A DNA stretch of 64,000 nt, from assembly GCF_014084105.1 (NCBI RefSeq), contig NZ_CP048289.1, positions 6,829,922 to 6,893,921 of the forward strand, read 5' to 3'. Each line of letters starts with the position of its first letter. Position 1 is the first letter of the stretch. A program made the position numbers and the translations under genes. The stretch is from Streptacidiphilus sp. P02-A3a. Lineage in GTDB: Bacteria; Actinomycetota; Actinomycetes; Streptomycetales; Streptomycetaceae. A model generated the notes under the pieces. It was not told the DNA's origin and did no database searches. It saw nothing but the letters and a program-made list of their open reading frames with translations. Shown piece by piece: positions 1-8,057 of the stretch.

Positions 1-1
1 G

Positions 2-628
2 TACGGGGTCTCCGCCTCCGCCGGCTACGCCCTGGAGGGGCTGACGCCGATCGCCGGGAAGAACGACGACAACGAGAACTTCACCCAGGCCAACGCCTCC
101 ACCCTGGAGAGCTTCGCCGCGTCGAAGGGCGTTCAGGAGCTGTCGTTCTGGGAGCTCGACGAGTACGACAAGGCCACCGGCTACGCCTACTCGCGGATCT
201 TCAACCAGATCACCAGCGGCAGCACCGGCGGCGGGGGCGGCTCCAGCGCCTCCGGTCCGATCACCGGCTACGAGGGCCTGTGCGTGGACGACCGCTCCGC
301 CTCGACCGCCGACTTCAACCCGGTCCAGGTGTACACCTGCAACGGCACCACCGCCCAGGACTGGACCGTCGCCTCCGGCAACACCCTCCAGGTCCTCGGC
401 AAGTGCCTGGACATCGACGCCGCCGGTACCGCCAACGGCACCGCCGTCGACCTGTACGACTGCAACGGCACCGGCGCGCAGGTCTGGGAACCGCAGTCGG
501 ACGGCGCGCTGCTCAACCCCGCCTCCGGCAAGTGCCTGGACGACACCGGCTTCGGTGCGGCCGGTACCCAGTTGCAGATCTGGTCCTGCACCGGATCCGC
601 CAACCAGGTCTGGAAGCTGCCGAGCTGA
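2..628 (+). CDS. Secreted GH18 chitinase-like hydrolase, C-terminal part, with ricin-B lectin tail (5' truncated by window edge)
   Basis: The frame is open from base 2, so the gene starts upstream of the window. The first ~60 residues look like the end of a GH18 chitinase barrel: IAGKNDDNENFT followed by a helix and the strand LSFWELDEYDKATGYAYS, the position where bacterial GH18 enzymes end their last barrel strand. A glycine/serine linker (STGGGGGSS) follows. The last ~115 residues form a ricin-type beta-trefoil (CBM13) with three QxW-like repeats (AQDWTV, AQVWEP, NQVWKL) and paired cysteines. The role is probably extracellular chitin or amino-sugar polymer hydrolysis with a galactose/xylan-type binding module. 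A strong hairpin follows the stop. GH18 assignment rests on the short visible portion only. Confidence 0.75.
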   Translation, partial: YGVSASAGYALEGLTPIAGKNDDNENFTQANASTLESFAASKGVQELSFWELDEYDKATGYAYSRIFNQITSGSTGGGGGSSASGPITGYEGLCVDDRSASTADFNPVQVYTCNGTTAQDWTVASGNTLQVLGKCLDIDAAGTANGTAVDLYDCNGTGAQVWEPQSDGALLNPASGKCLDDTGFGAAGTQLQIWSCTGSANQVWKLPS

Positions 629-640
629 TCCATCCCGCGG

Positions 641-672
641 GAGCGGGCGGGGCACCCGTGCCCCGCCCGCTC
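641..672 (+). terminator. GC-rich hairpin terminator after the chitinase gene
   Basis: A perfect 15-bp inverted repeat (GAGCGGGCGGGGCAC and its complement) separated by CC lies 12 bases after the chitinase stop. It has no T-tract, as is common for actinomycete terminators, and ends just before the next gene's ribosome site. Confidence 0.7.
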
Positions 673-689
673 GTGCCAGGATGGTCGGC

Positions 690-1508
690 ATGTCCACACG
701 TGCACTGAGCTTCGGCGCGAACGCGGAGGCCTACGAACGGTTCCGGCCAGGATATCCCGAGGAGCTCTTCGAGCTGGTGCTCGGGTACGCGGGCCGACCG
801 GTTCGCACTGCGCTGGAGATCGGCGCGGGGACAGGCAAGGCCACCCGCCTGTTCGCCGCGCACGGGGTCGCGGTCACGGCCACCGAGCCCGACGCCGCCA
901 TGCTCGCCGAGCTGCGCGGGGCGGTGCCCGCGAAGGTGACCACCGTCCGGGCCGCGTTCGAGGACCTGCGGCCGGGCGAGACCTACGGGTTGGTCTTTGC
1001 GGCGGCGGCACTGCACTGGACCCGCCCGGAGGGGCGGTGGTCCCGGGTGGCCGGGTTCCTGGAGCCGGAGGGGGTGTTCGCCTCGGTCGGCGGCCCGCTC
1101 GGACCGGCTGATCCAGCTGTCGAGGAGGCCGTGCGTACGGCCCGGGCGCCGTTCCTGGACAGCGACGGGGTTCCGTCCCCCGACGGGACCGCTCCGGATG
1201 CGGCGATGCGGTGGCCGGGCACGGAGCTGCGACGGTCCCGGCTGTTCGTCGACGTTCGGCAGTCCGTCATCGAGCGGCGGCTGACCCTGAGCGCCGCCGA
1301 CTACCTGGGCCACCTGTCGACCGTCTCGGCCTACCTCCAACTGCCGCGACCGAGGCGGCAGCAGGCGTACGACGCGATCGCCCGGGTACTGCCAGGGACC
1401 GTTGAGGTCAACGCCGACCTCACCGTCCATCTCGCGCGTCGGGCCCGGCCCCCGGTGGCTCCGGGGGCCGGGCCCGACGTGGTGCGGTGGACCGGTCAGG
1501 GCGTGTAG
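690..1508 (+). CDS. Class I SAM-dependent methyltransferase
   Basis: This predicted 272-aa protein has the Rossmann methyltransferase motif I (LEIGAGTGKATRLFA) near residue 45, an acidic post-motif (VTATEPDAAMLAEL) and a motif IV-like stretch (LVFAAAALHW), as in UbiE/Methyltransf_11-type proteins. The substrate cannot be read from the sequence. The ATG at 690 is preferred because AGG lies nine bases upstream; an in-frame ATG at 681 has no usable spacing. The last ~23 codons run through a 19-bp hairpin and overlap the convergent gene's stop by 13 bases, so the original protein may have ended near 1440 and the tail may be read-through sequence. Confidence 0.75.
   Translation: MSTRALSFGANAEAYERFRPGYPEELFELVLGYAGRPVRTALEIGAGTGKATRLFAAHGVAVTATEPDAAMLAELRGAVPAKVTTVRAAFEDLRPGETYGLVFAAAALHWTRPEGRWSRVAGFLEPEGVFASVGGPLGPADPAVEEAVRTARAPFLDSDGVPSPDGTAPDAAMRWPGTELRRSRLFVDVRQSVIERRLTLSAADYLGHLSTVSAYLQLPRPRRQQAYDAIARVLPGTVEVNADLTVHLARRARPPVAPGAGPDVVRWTGQGV
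1437..1479. terminator. Perfect 19-bp hairpin lying inside the 3' end of the methyltransferase gene
   Basis: CGTCGGGCCCGGCCCCCGG is followed by the loop TGGCT and its exact complement. It sits between two convergent genes and would work as a bidirectional terminator, but the methyltransferase frame stays open through it to 1508. Confidence 0.65.
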
Positions 1509-3934
1509 GTCACGCTGTCGCCGAGGTCCTTCTGCAGGTCGGGGATGATCCCGTCCTTCGAGTCCAGGCCGTCGTTGTACCAGACGGTGTCACCGTTGTC
1601 CTGCATGATCGACACCGTGCTGCCCGCCACCAGCGGGTTCGGGATCGCGCCGAGGGACTCCCAGGAGCCGTCCACCGCTCCGGCCGGCAGCGTGGTGTGG
1701 GTGGCGACCGGGGCGTCGGCCGGCTGGCCGTCCCAGGAGTAGAGCGCGAACTGGTAGGACTCGTCCGGGGATCCCGCGATGATCAGGTACTGGTTGCTCG
1801 CGTTCTTGCGGATCTCACGGACGCCCAGGCCGCCCAGGTTGTCCAGGATCGGGGCACCGAAGGTCGCGTGGGTGGTGCCCGGGTTGCCGCCGGTGACCAG
1901 GGCGTTGATGTTGGTCACCGGGACCAGCAGGGCCTGGGTGCGGGTGCTGGTGGACTCCAGCGGGCCGCGGAAGGCCAGGTAGGCGGTGGTGGTGCTGCCG
2001 GGGGCGAACTCCAGGCCCTCCACGTTGAAGGACTCGGCGGTGTGGCCGCCGACCCCGGAGGCGGCGGAGGCCGCGAAGCCGAGGTAGTTGGCGCCCAGGC
2101 CGTGGCCGTTGTCCTGGTCCCAGCTGATCAGGTCGCCGCGCAGGCCGGTGTAGCTGCCGACGTAGCTGAGCGTGGTGCTCGCACCCGAGCCGGTGATGTC
2201 GGTGGCGAACAGGGTGCTGCGCGAGGGCTCCAGGTTGCCGCTGGAGCTGTTGCTCATCGAACCGGTCCAGTAGATCCGGTTCCCGGCCACGGCCGCGGCC
2301 TCGATGTCGATCTCGGTGCTGCCGTAGGGCAGCAGGCTGGTGAAGTCGAAGGTCTTCACCGGCGGCCCGGAGACGCCCTCCTGGTAGAGCCGCAGCACAT
2401 TGGACTCGTCGTCGCCGACGAGCATGTAGCCGCCGCCCACGTCGATGATGGTCGAGCCGTTGCCCGCGCCGGAGTAGTAGCGGGCGCCCGGGTCGGCGGC
2501 GACGGCGGCCGAGACGCCGTAGTCCACGGTGGTGGTGGCGCTGGTGCCGTCGGGCGCGGTGGCGGTCAGGGTGATGGTCGAGTAGCCGACCGCCGCCGGG
2601 GTGACCGCCAGCGTGCGGGTCGCGCCGGTACCGGTGACGCTGATGCCCGAGGCGGGCGCCACGGTGGTGTTCGACGAGGTCGCGGTGACGGTGACCCCGG
2701 CCGCGCCGTACGCGGTGTCGCCGACGGTGACCGGCATGGTCGCGTTGGTGCTGTCGCCGATCGCGGCGGGCAGGCCGGCCTCGGGGGTGCTGACGGTGGG
2801 CGGCGCGCTCGCGGCGGTGACCACGGTGGTGCCGGGCGCGAAGGCCACGCCGCGGAAGGCCGTCTTCGACGCGGCCGAGGCCAGGGTGGTGACGCTGCCG
2901 CTCATGCTCGCACCGGCGCCCGCGCTGTCGGTGACCGTGGACAGCGTGCCCGAGGTGCCGGAGGAGCCGCTGCCGGTGGCGTAGAGGACGACCTTGCCAC
3001 CGGACAGGGTGCCGGTCAGGCCGGTCACCGAGGAGACCTTGACCGAGCCCTCGGCCTTCCAGGAGCCGCTGGTCAGGCTGAACTTGAGGATCTTCCCGGC
3101 CGAGTTGTCGGCGACGTAGAGCGTGTCCGGGGTGGAGCCGCCGCCGAGGGTGAACAGCGCGTAGCTGTACGGGTCGCCGCCCGAGTCCGGGTTGCCGGGC
3201 AGGTTGCTGACGGCCTGTCCGGCGGCGGTCGGCAGACCGGTGCCGATGGCGGCCACGGTCAGCGAGTTCTTGTTGGACGAGGCGTAGAGCTGCCCGTCCG
3301 CGATCCCCAGCTGACGGAAGTTCAGGTCACTGGAGTTGAGCGTGGTCGCGGTGGAGGAGCCGAGCGTGGTGTGGGCGATGCCGCCCGCCGCGCCCGCTAC
3401 CCAGATGTCGGTGCCGTTGCTGCTCACCGCGGAGCGGATGTTGTTGCCCGCGGCGAAGGAGGGCAGCACGGTCGAGGTGTCGACGCTGCCGTCAACCGCG
3501 GCGCGGGCGATGGTCACCGCGCTGGTGGAGGTCACGCTGGAGGTGCCGACCGGGCTGTCGTAACCGGCCGCGAGCAGGTACTGGCCGTTGGCCGAGAGCG
3601 TCAGCTCACCGTCCGAGGCGGCGCTGCCGGCGTCACTGAACTCGTTGGCGCCGCCGCTGGTGGTCGTCGGCAGCGGCACCGACTCCACCAGCGCGCCGGC
3701 CGGTGAGTACTCGTCCAGGAAGACCGGAACAGAGGTGCTGCCCAGTGTGGAGCCGCCGTTGCCGACCCGGTAGACCACCAGGTCACCGGCGGTGAACGCG
3801 GTCGTGGTGGCGGCGTGCGCCGGGGCCGGCAGGGCGGCCGCGCCCAGGGCGGCGGCTCCTGCCAGGACACCGGCCGCGAGAGCGCGCCGCACACCAGCGG
3901 CGGAGGGGCTGGGAAGGGATCTGCTTCCGGTCAT
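1496..3934 (-). CDS. Large secreted beta-propeller-like protein with central Ig-like domain
   Basis: The 812-aa protein begins with a signal peptide (basic start, hydrophobic alanine-rich core, cleavage near PAPAHA-AT). Residues ~40-400 are rich in short beta-strand repeats of the kind seen in propellers. A middle ~90 residues (VTVGDTAYGAAGVTVTA and following) look like a bacterial Ig-like/cadherin-type domain. The C-terminal half contains the pairs VEGLEFAPG...YLAFRGPL and LYSWDG, which resemble the DUF3616/phytase-like secreted family. There is no enzymatic motif I would trust. The ATG at 3934 is chosen because the signal peptide begins there; a GTG at 3952 is an alternative. It is convergent with the methyltransferase and stands alone as a transcription unit. 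Confidence 0.6.
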   Translation of the reverse strand: MTGSRSLPSPSAAGVRRALAAGVLAGAAALGAAALPAPAHAATTTAFTAGDLVVYRVGNGGSTLGSTSVPVFLDEYSPAGALVESVPLPTTTSGGANEFSDAGSAASDGELTLSANGQYLLAAGYDSPVGTSSVTSTSAVTIARAAVDGSVDTSTVLPSFAAGNNIRSAVSSNGTDIWVAGAAGGIAHTTLGSSTATTLNSSDLNFRQLGIADGQLYASSNKNSLTVAAIGTGLPTAAGQAVSNLPGNPDSGGDPYSYALFTLGGGSTPDTLYVADNSAGKILKFSLTSGSWKAEGSVKVSSVTGLTGTLSGGKVVLYATGSGSSGTSGTLSTVTDSAGAGASMSGSVTTLASAASKTAFRGVAFAPGTTVVTAASAPPTVSTPEAGLPAAIGDSTNATMPVTVGDTAYGAAGVTVTATSSNTTVAPASGISVTGTGATRTLAVTPAAVGYSTITLTATAPDGTSATTTVDYGVSAAVAADPGARYYSGAGNGSTIIDVGGGYMLVGDDESNVLRLYQEGVSGPPVKTFDFTSLLPYGSTEIDIEAAAVAGNRIYWTGSMSNSSSGNLEPSRSTLFATDITGSGASTTLSYVGSYTGLRGDLISWDQDNGHGLGANYLGFAASAASGVGGHTAESFNVEGLEFAPGSTTTAYLAFRGPLESTSTRTQALLVPVTNINALVTGGNPGTTHATFGAPILDNLGGLGVREIRKNASNQYLIIAGSPDESYQFALYSWDGQPADAPVATHTTLPAGAVDGSWESLGAIPNPLVAGSTVSIMQDNGDTVWYNDGLDSKDGIIPDLQKDLGDSVTYTP

Positions 3935-4165
3935 GCGGAGGGCGCTGCCTTTCACGGGGACCACCAGGACGTCCGCGCGACCCCCCGGGACGGCCACTAG
4001 CGGCGTGTCGTCGGCTTCCGGATGATCGTGTGGTGGAGACAGGGGGAACTGTGGCCCCATCAAGTGTCCGGCAGTCGAAGCCCCGGTTCCCGGGAGGCGA
4101 CCACGCAGTGGCAGGCAGGAGTGAGGCAAGCCTCGATTCGACTCCGCGCGGTGGCGGGACCGGAG

Positions 4166-5254
4166 TCACCGGTCGGGTGTCCGGGCGGGACTGATCGTGA
4201 TCAGGACCTTGCCGGGGAAGTCCGCCGCTCCGGCGGCGATCTCCATGACCCGGCCCGGGAACTCGTCCAGGCTGATCCGTCGTGACGTGAGCTTTTCGAG
4301 CGGAAAGGCGTGCGGGTGCTCCGCGTGCAGCCGGAAGCCCTCCTCGTAGTCCTGCCTGAGGCACCCGTAGGCACCCGATACGCGGATCCGCTTTCCCCGG
4401 TACCGCACCGACTCGATGCGCTCCTGTCGGCGCAGGGCGTCGATGTTCACCTGGCCGACCGGGAAGCTGTCGCCGTTGCGGGTCCCGCCGTAGACGAACA
4501 GGACCGCGCCGTCCGCCGCCAGGCCCGCCGCGGTTTCGAGGAGCTCCGTCGTGGCGATGGTGGGCGCCACGATCACGATGTCGAACCTGCCCTGCTGCGC
4601 CGGTGTCCGGGCGTCCGCCAGGGAGTGGCTCTCACCCTCGGCGAGGATCCCCTGTCGCCGGGCGAAGGCGCTGCGCATCTCACCGCGGTTGAACACCGCG
4701 ACCACGGCGCCGAGGTGCCTGGCGTACATGGCGAACATCAGCCCCGCGCAGCCCGCGCCGATGATGCCCACCCGTTTGCCCCGCAGCGAGGGCAGCCGCG
4801 TGAGTTCGAGCAGCTTCCCGAGCGCGTGCACGATGCAGGCGAACGGCTCGGGCATCCAGACGCCGTCCCGCAGGCGCGGCTCCGGTACCCGCACCACGGC
4901 CTGGTCCAGTTGCTCCTTCGTGCCGTGGACGAAGACGTACTCGGCGAAGCCGGTGGTGCGGGTCGGGGTGATGTTGGGGTTGAGGGTGACCAGGTCGCCC
5001 TCCTGGAACCCGGTGGCGGTCCCGGCGAAGGCGACGGCGCCGACGAGTTCATGGCCGAACAGCGGGCCACGGTCTTCCATGACGTCGCGTGAGCCGAGGA
5101 TCTCCTTGGTGTCGGCGCGACAGATTCCCAGGTGGTCGGTCTTGATCACGACGGTGTCGTCGCCGAGCGCGTCCTGCGGGAAGGGGGACGCGCCGAGGCT
5201 GACGACGCCGCCCCGCAGCGCGGTCGTGACGTAGGTGGCCGGAAGGTTCGGCAT
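4166..5254 (-). CDS. Zinc-type medium-chain dehydrogenase, last gene of the cyclitol operon
   Basis: The 362-aa MDR protein has a GroES-like domain with GICRADTKEI and the FGHELVGAV zinc-site motif, then a Rossmann domain with VGIIGAGCAGLMFAM. It lacks the four-cysteine structural zinc loop, so it probably carries only the catalytic metal. It resembles sugar/polyol dehydrogenases such as glucose and sorbitol dehydrogenases. In context it probably oxidises or reduces a hydroxyl/keto group of a C7 cyclitol or its phosphate. It is separated from the upstream epimerase gene by 33 bases made of 8-bp tandem repeats that also provide its GGAG ribosome site. It is the only gene of the operon that is not stop/start overlapped. 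Confidence 0.75.
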   Translation of the reverse strand: MPNLPATYVTTALRGGVVSLGASPFPQDALGDDTVVIKTDHLGICRADTKEILGSRDVMEDRGPLFGHELVGAVAFAGTATGFQEGDLVTLNPNITPTRTTGFAEYVFVHGTKEQLDQAVVRVPEPRLRDGVWMPEPFACIVHALGKLLELTRLPSLRGKRVGIIGAGCAGLMFAMYARHLGAVVAVFNRGEMRSAFARRQGILAEGESHSLADARTPAQQGRFDIVIVAPTIATTELLETAAGLAADGAVLFVYGGTRNGDSFPVGQVNIDALRRQERIESVRYRGKRIRVSGAYGCLRQDYEEGFRLHAEHPHAFPLEKLTSRRISLDEFPGRVMEIAAGAADFPGKVLITISPARTPDR

Positions 5255-5255
5255 C

Positions 5256-5295
5256 TCAACTCCTCAACTCCACAACTCGTCAACTCGTCAACTGA
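5256..5295 (-). repeat. Five tandem 8-bp units carrying the ribosome site of the last operon gene
   Basis: Plus-strand units are TCAACTCC, TCAACTCC, ACAACTCG, TCAACTCG and TCAACTGA. On the coding strand each reads roughly GGAGTTGA, so the repeat multiplies a Shine-Dalgarno-like GGAG. The last unit contains the stop codon of the upstream epimerase. Confidence 0.9.
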
Positions 5296-6091
5296 AGGTC
5301 AGTGCCCTTGCGCGTTCGACGTCGAGAGCCGGACGTCGCAGGTCGCCGTCGCGGTAGTCGTTCTCCAGCACGAGTGCCTCGGGTGTGCCCGCACGGGTCG
5401 CCAGCGCGCGGACCGCCTCCCGCACCCGGCCGTCCCCCTCGCCGAGGAGGTCCCGGGCGACGACCCCGCCGGTGCCGTCCTTGAGGTGGATCTGGGGTGC
5501 GATCCACTCGTGCGTCGCCTCGATCAGGGCCAGCACGTCGACGCCGGCCGCCCGTGGGTTGTAGGTGTCCAGCAGCAGCCGGAAGGCGGGTACCGCCACC
5601 TCCGCGGCCAGGGTTCGCGCCCGCTCCGGGTCCAGGGCGTTCTCGCTGGCCAGCAGCAGTCCGCGGGCCTGTGCCTCGCGCGCCGCCCAGGCCAGCACGA
5701 CCGCCGTCCGCCGCAGCTCCCGCGGGTCGTTGATGGCGCTGCGGCGGAAGCTGGGGACGAACGCCAGCGGCGCGCCGAGGGCAACGGCCGCGTCGAGCAC
5801 CCGGATCAGGACATGGCGGACGCGCGCCGCGTCCCGGCTGCCCCGCGGTGCGTGGAGTCCGATGTCGTTGAGGGTGTTGCCCGCCACCGCGAGCAGCGCC
5901 ACCCCGTGCCGGGCGCCGTCGTCCCGGATCCGGTCCACGGTTCCGGCCGCGTCGAGCCACGGTCCCCGGCCGGGGCCGCCGAGGTCGAGTTGCAGTCCCT
6001 CGACGCCGATCGCGCGGGCCAGCTCGACCGCGCCGAAGTGGTCCCCCGGGAGCCGCCACCCGGCCAGCGCGACGAGGGGTGGGCGCGTCAC
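5288..6091 (-). CDS. Sugar phosphate isomerase/epimerase-like TIM barrel
   Basis: The 267-aa protein belongs to the xylose-isomerase-like TIM barrel (AP endonuclease family 2) fold: GVEGLQLDLGG early, LLASENALDP with a metal-ligand Glu, LLLDTYNP with a metal-ligand Asp, IHLKDG with a His ligand and a late LVLENDY Glu. These residues fit a divalent metal epimerase or isomerase acting on a keto-sugar or inosose. In this operon it may epimerise the C2 position of 2-epi-5-epi-valiolone or a derivative; this is inference. It starts with GTG overlapping the SDR stop by GTGA, showing translational coupling. Confidence 0.75.
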   Translation of the reverse strand: MTRPPLVALAGWRLPGDHFGAVELARAIGVEGLQLDLGGPGRGPWLDAAGTVDRIRDDGARHGVALLAVAGNTLNDIGLHAPRGSRDAARVRHVLIRVLDAAVALGAPLAFVPSFRRSAINDPRELRRTAVVLAWAAREAQARGLLLASENALDPERARTLAAEVAVPAFRLLLDTYNPRAAGVDVLALIEATHEWIAPQIHLKDGTGGVVARDLLGEGDGRVREAVRALATRAGTPEALVLENDYRDGDLRRPALDVERARALTFS

Positions 6092-6876
6092 GTGCCCGGC
6101 CCCGAGGAGATCCTGCGGCTCTGGGACACCGGCATCCGCTCGCCCACGGGGAACCAGCCGCCCGCGCCGTCGACCACCAGATGGGCACCGTGCAGTCCGG
6201 CCCCGGCGGTCGCCGCCAGTTCCCGGGCGAGCGGGGCGAAGCTCCCCGGTGTCATGTAGCCGCGGTAGTCGAATCCCTCCGGGCGCCTGCGCCGGATCCC
6301 GGGGGTGTCGACCATCCCGGCCGGGAGGGCCTGGACCACCCGCAGGGCCTCGCTGCCGGGCGCGTCGGTGTCCTCCTCCTGCGCGACCGAGTCGAGCAGG
6401 GCGGCGGCGGCGGCCTTGGACGCGGCGTATCCGGATCGCCCGGGTCCCGCGTTGTAGACGACCTCGGAGGAGACGCCGAGGAACAGGCCCGGTGCGTGCG
6501 GGCGGCGCAGGGCCGGGATGGTCCGGGAGAGGGTCAGCCACAGGCCGTGCAGATTGACCTCGATCTGGCGACGCCACTCCGCCTCGGTGCTGTCACGCAA
6601 CAGGGTCCGCCGGTCACCGTAGTGGACCGCCGAGTAGCAGACGGCGTGCAGGGGTTCGGCGGCGGCGCGGGCCAGGTTCTCGGTGACCTGGTCGGCCTCC
6701 GTGAGGTCCGTGGGCGTCCAGCGCAGCCGGTCGGCGCCACTGCCGGTGGGAGCCGACCGGCTGAGTACGGTGACGTCGATCCCCGCCTCGGCCCAGGCGT
6801 CCGCGACGCCACGGCCGATCCCCGTCGATCCGCCGACCACCAGCGCGCGGCGGCGGTTCCGAGCATGCGCGGTCAC
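6088..6876 (-). CDS. Short-chain dehydrogenase/reductase
   Basis: This 262-aa classical SDR has the NAD(P)-binding motif VVGGSTGIGRG at residues ~13-23, the DLTEA acidic pocket, the catalytic triad region with SSEVVYNAG followed by YAASK (Tyr and Lys of YxxxK), and the after-catalysis segment. The GTG start at 6876 overlaps the upstream gene's stop (GTGA) and has an AGGAGG ribosome site. It probably oxidises or reduces a cyclitol keto group; the cofactor and substrate are not readable. The C-terminal end is a little longer than usual. Confidence 0.8.
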   Translation of the reverse strand: MTAHARNRRRALVVGGSTGIGRGVADAWAEAGIDVTVLSRSAPTGSGADRLRWTPTDLTEADQVTENLARAAAEPLHAVCYSAVHYGDRRTLLRDSTEAEWRRQIEVNLHGLWLTLSRTIPALRRPHAPGLFLGVSSEVVYNAGPGRSGYAASKAAAAALLDSVAQEEDTDAPGSEALRVVQALPAGMVDTPGIRRRRPEGFDYRGYMTPGSFAPLARELAATAGAGLHGAHLVVDGAGGWFPVGERMPVSQSRRISSGPGT

Positions 6877-8057
6877 TGGGCCTCCTGGGACGACGGCGGC
6901 AGCGGGGAGAACCGCACCGCGAGTTTGACGAGCCGGCTCCCGGCGACGGTCCGGCCCCCGCCCGCCGACAGCCCGTTCATGATCTGGGCGGCTTCCGGCG
7001 GCTCCACGAGATGGGTCACCAGGTCGCGGTAGGCGGCCGGGTCCCGGCACAACTCGGCTGCCGCCTCAACGAGATGGCCGTTGCCCACGCCCCGGTGACC
7101 GGTCAGCCGCACGGTTCGACCGTCGGCGGTGCGCACGCGGGCGACCGCGGCCGGTACCGGGAACCCGGCGCAGTTGGCGGCCCGGACCGCGGTCAGGTCG
7201 ACTCCGGGCAGCAGCGCGCTCGCGGCGCCCGGCGGCAGACCGCCGAACAGGTCGACGACCAGGTCGACGGCGGGGGCGCCGCCGACGTCGAGGCGCAGGG
7301 CGGATTCGAGGCTGCCCAGCGTGGCGTCGCGCGGTGTCGCGAGCAGTGCCGCGACCGGACCGGTATCGGGCGCGGGCAGCGCGGGCAGCTCCCCCGGCTC
7401 CGCACCGAGCAGCAACTCGACCCCGGGAACGGCCTGTTGGGCGCTCCAGGCCAGCCCGGCAGGAGTGTGGTGCACGAGCAGGACCCGGCCGGCGCTCCCC
7501 AGCCAGCGGCCGGCGGCGCGCACCGCGAGCTGCCCGATCGTGCCGTCGCCGTACACCAGCAGGGTGCGCGGGCGGGCCGTGGCCAGCAGGGCGAAGGCGT
7601 ACCGGACGGCGGCCAGCGGTTCGATCAGGGTGCCGAGCACCGCGTCGGGCGATCGTTCCAGTGGTACCACCAGGCCGCCCCGCACCGCGGTCGCGGGGAC
7701 CAGGGTGCGCTCCTGGAGCAGGCCGTCGACGTTGTGCCCCAGCAGGAAGGACGGGTCCGACCGGTGGGTCGGGTTCACCAGGACCGGTGTGCCCGGGCGC
7801 AGGTCGTCGGGGACGCCCGCCCCGGCGGCGACCACCCGGGCGATGCCCTCGTGGCCGATGACCGGTGCCGGGTCGCCGCGCAGCCCGCGCAGCATCTGGA
7901 TGTCCGTCCCGCACAACCCCGCCACCTGGGTAGCCACCAGCAGCTCCCCCCGGGCGGGTGCCCGGGTGGAGCGTCGACGGAGCCGTACCCGCCCCGCCTC
8001 CCGTACCAGCGCCCAGTGTTCCGCGGTGTTCCCGGCGGTGTTCCCGGCGGTGCTCAC
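6873..8057 (-). CDS. Zinc-type medium-chain dehydrogenase
   Basis: The 394-aa MDR has VAGLCGTDIQML and VIGHEGIARVVAAG in the GroES domain, then a Rossmann nucleotide motif (VYGDGTIGQLAVRAAG). The four-cysteine lobe is absent. It is only distantly similar to the other MDR of this operon, so the two probably act on different positions of the same molecule. The GTG start at 8057 overlaps the kinase stop (GTGA). The N-terminus contains a duplicated NTAG segment from a 12-bp tandem repeat (8025-8048), which may be polymorphic. Confidence 0.75.
   Translation of the reverse strand: MSTAGNTAGNTAEHWALVREAGRVRLRRRSTRAPARGELLVATQVAGLCGTDIQMLRGLRGDPAPVIGHEGIARVVAAGAGVPDDLRPGTPVLVNPTHRSDPSFLLGHNVDGLLQERTLVPATAVRGGLVVPLERSPDAVLGTLIEPLAAVRYAFALLATARPRTLLVYGDGTIGQLAVRAAGRWLGSAGRVLLVHHTPAGLAWSAQQAVPGVELLLGAEPGELPALPAPDTGPVAALLATPRDATLGSLESALRLDVGGAPAVDLVVDLFGGLPPGAASALLPGVDLTAVRAANCAGFPVPAAVARVRTADGRTVRLTGHRGVGNGHLVEAAAELCRDPAAYRDLVTHLVEPPEAAQIMNGLSAGGGRTVAGSRLVKLAVRFSPLPPSSQEAQ
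8025..8048 (-). repeat. Two tandem 12-bp units at the dehydrogenase N-terminus
   Basis: GGTGTTCCCGGC is repeated exactly, duplicating four residues (NTAG) just after the GTG start at 8057. Confidence 0.85.

Noticed and set aside
1487..3706. A long open frame on the plus strand opposite the secreted propeller gene
   Set aside because: Its composition (Gly/Ala/Arg/Val-rich, no domain, no signal) is that of an antisense shadow in GC-rich DNA; the minus-strand protein has a signal peptide and regular beta-repeats.
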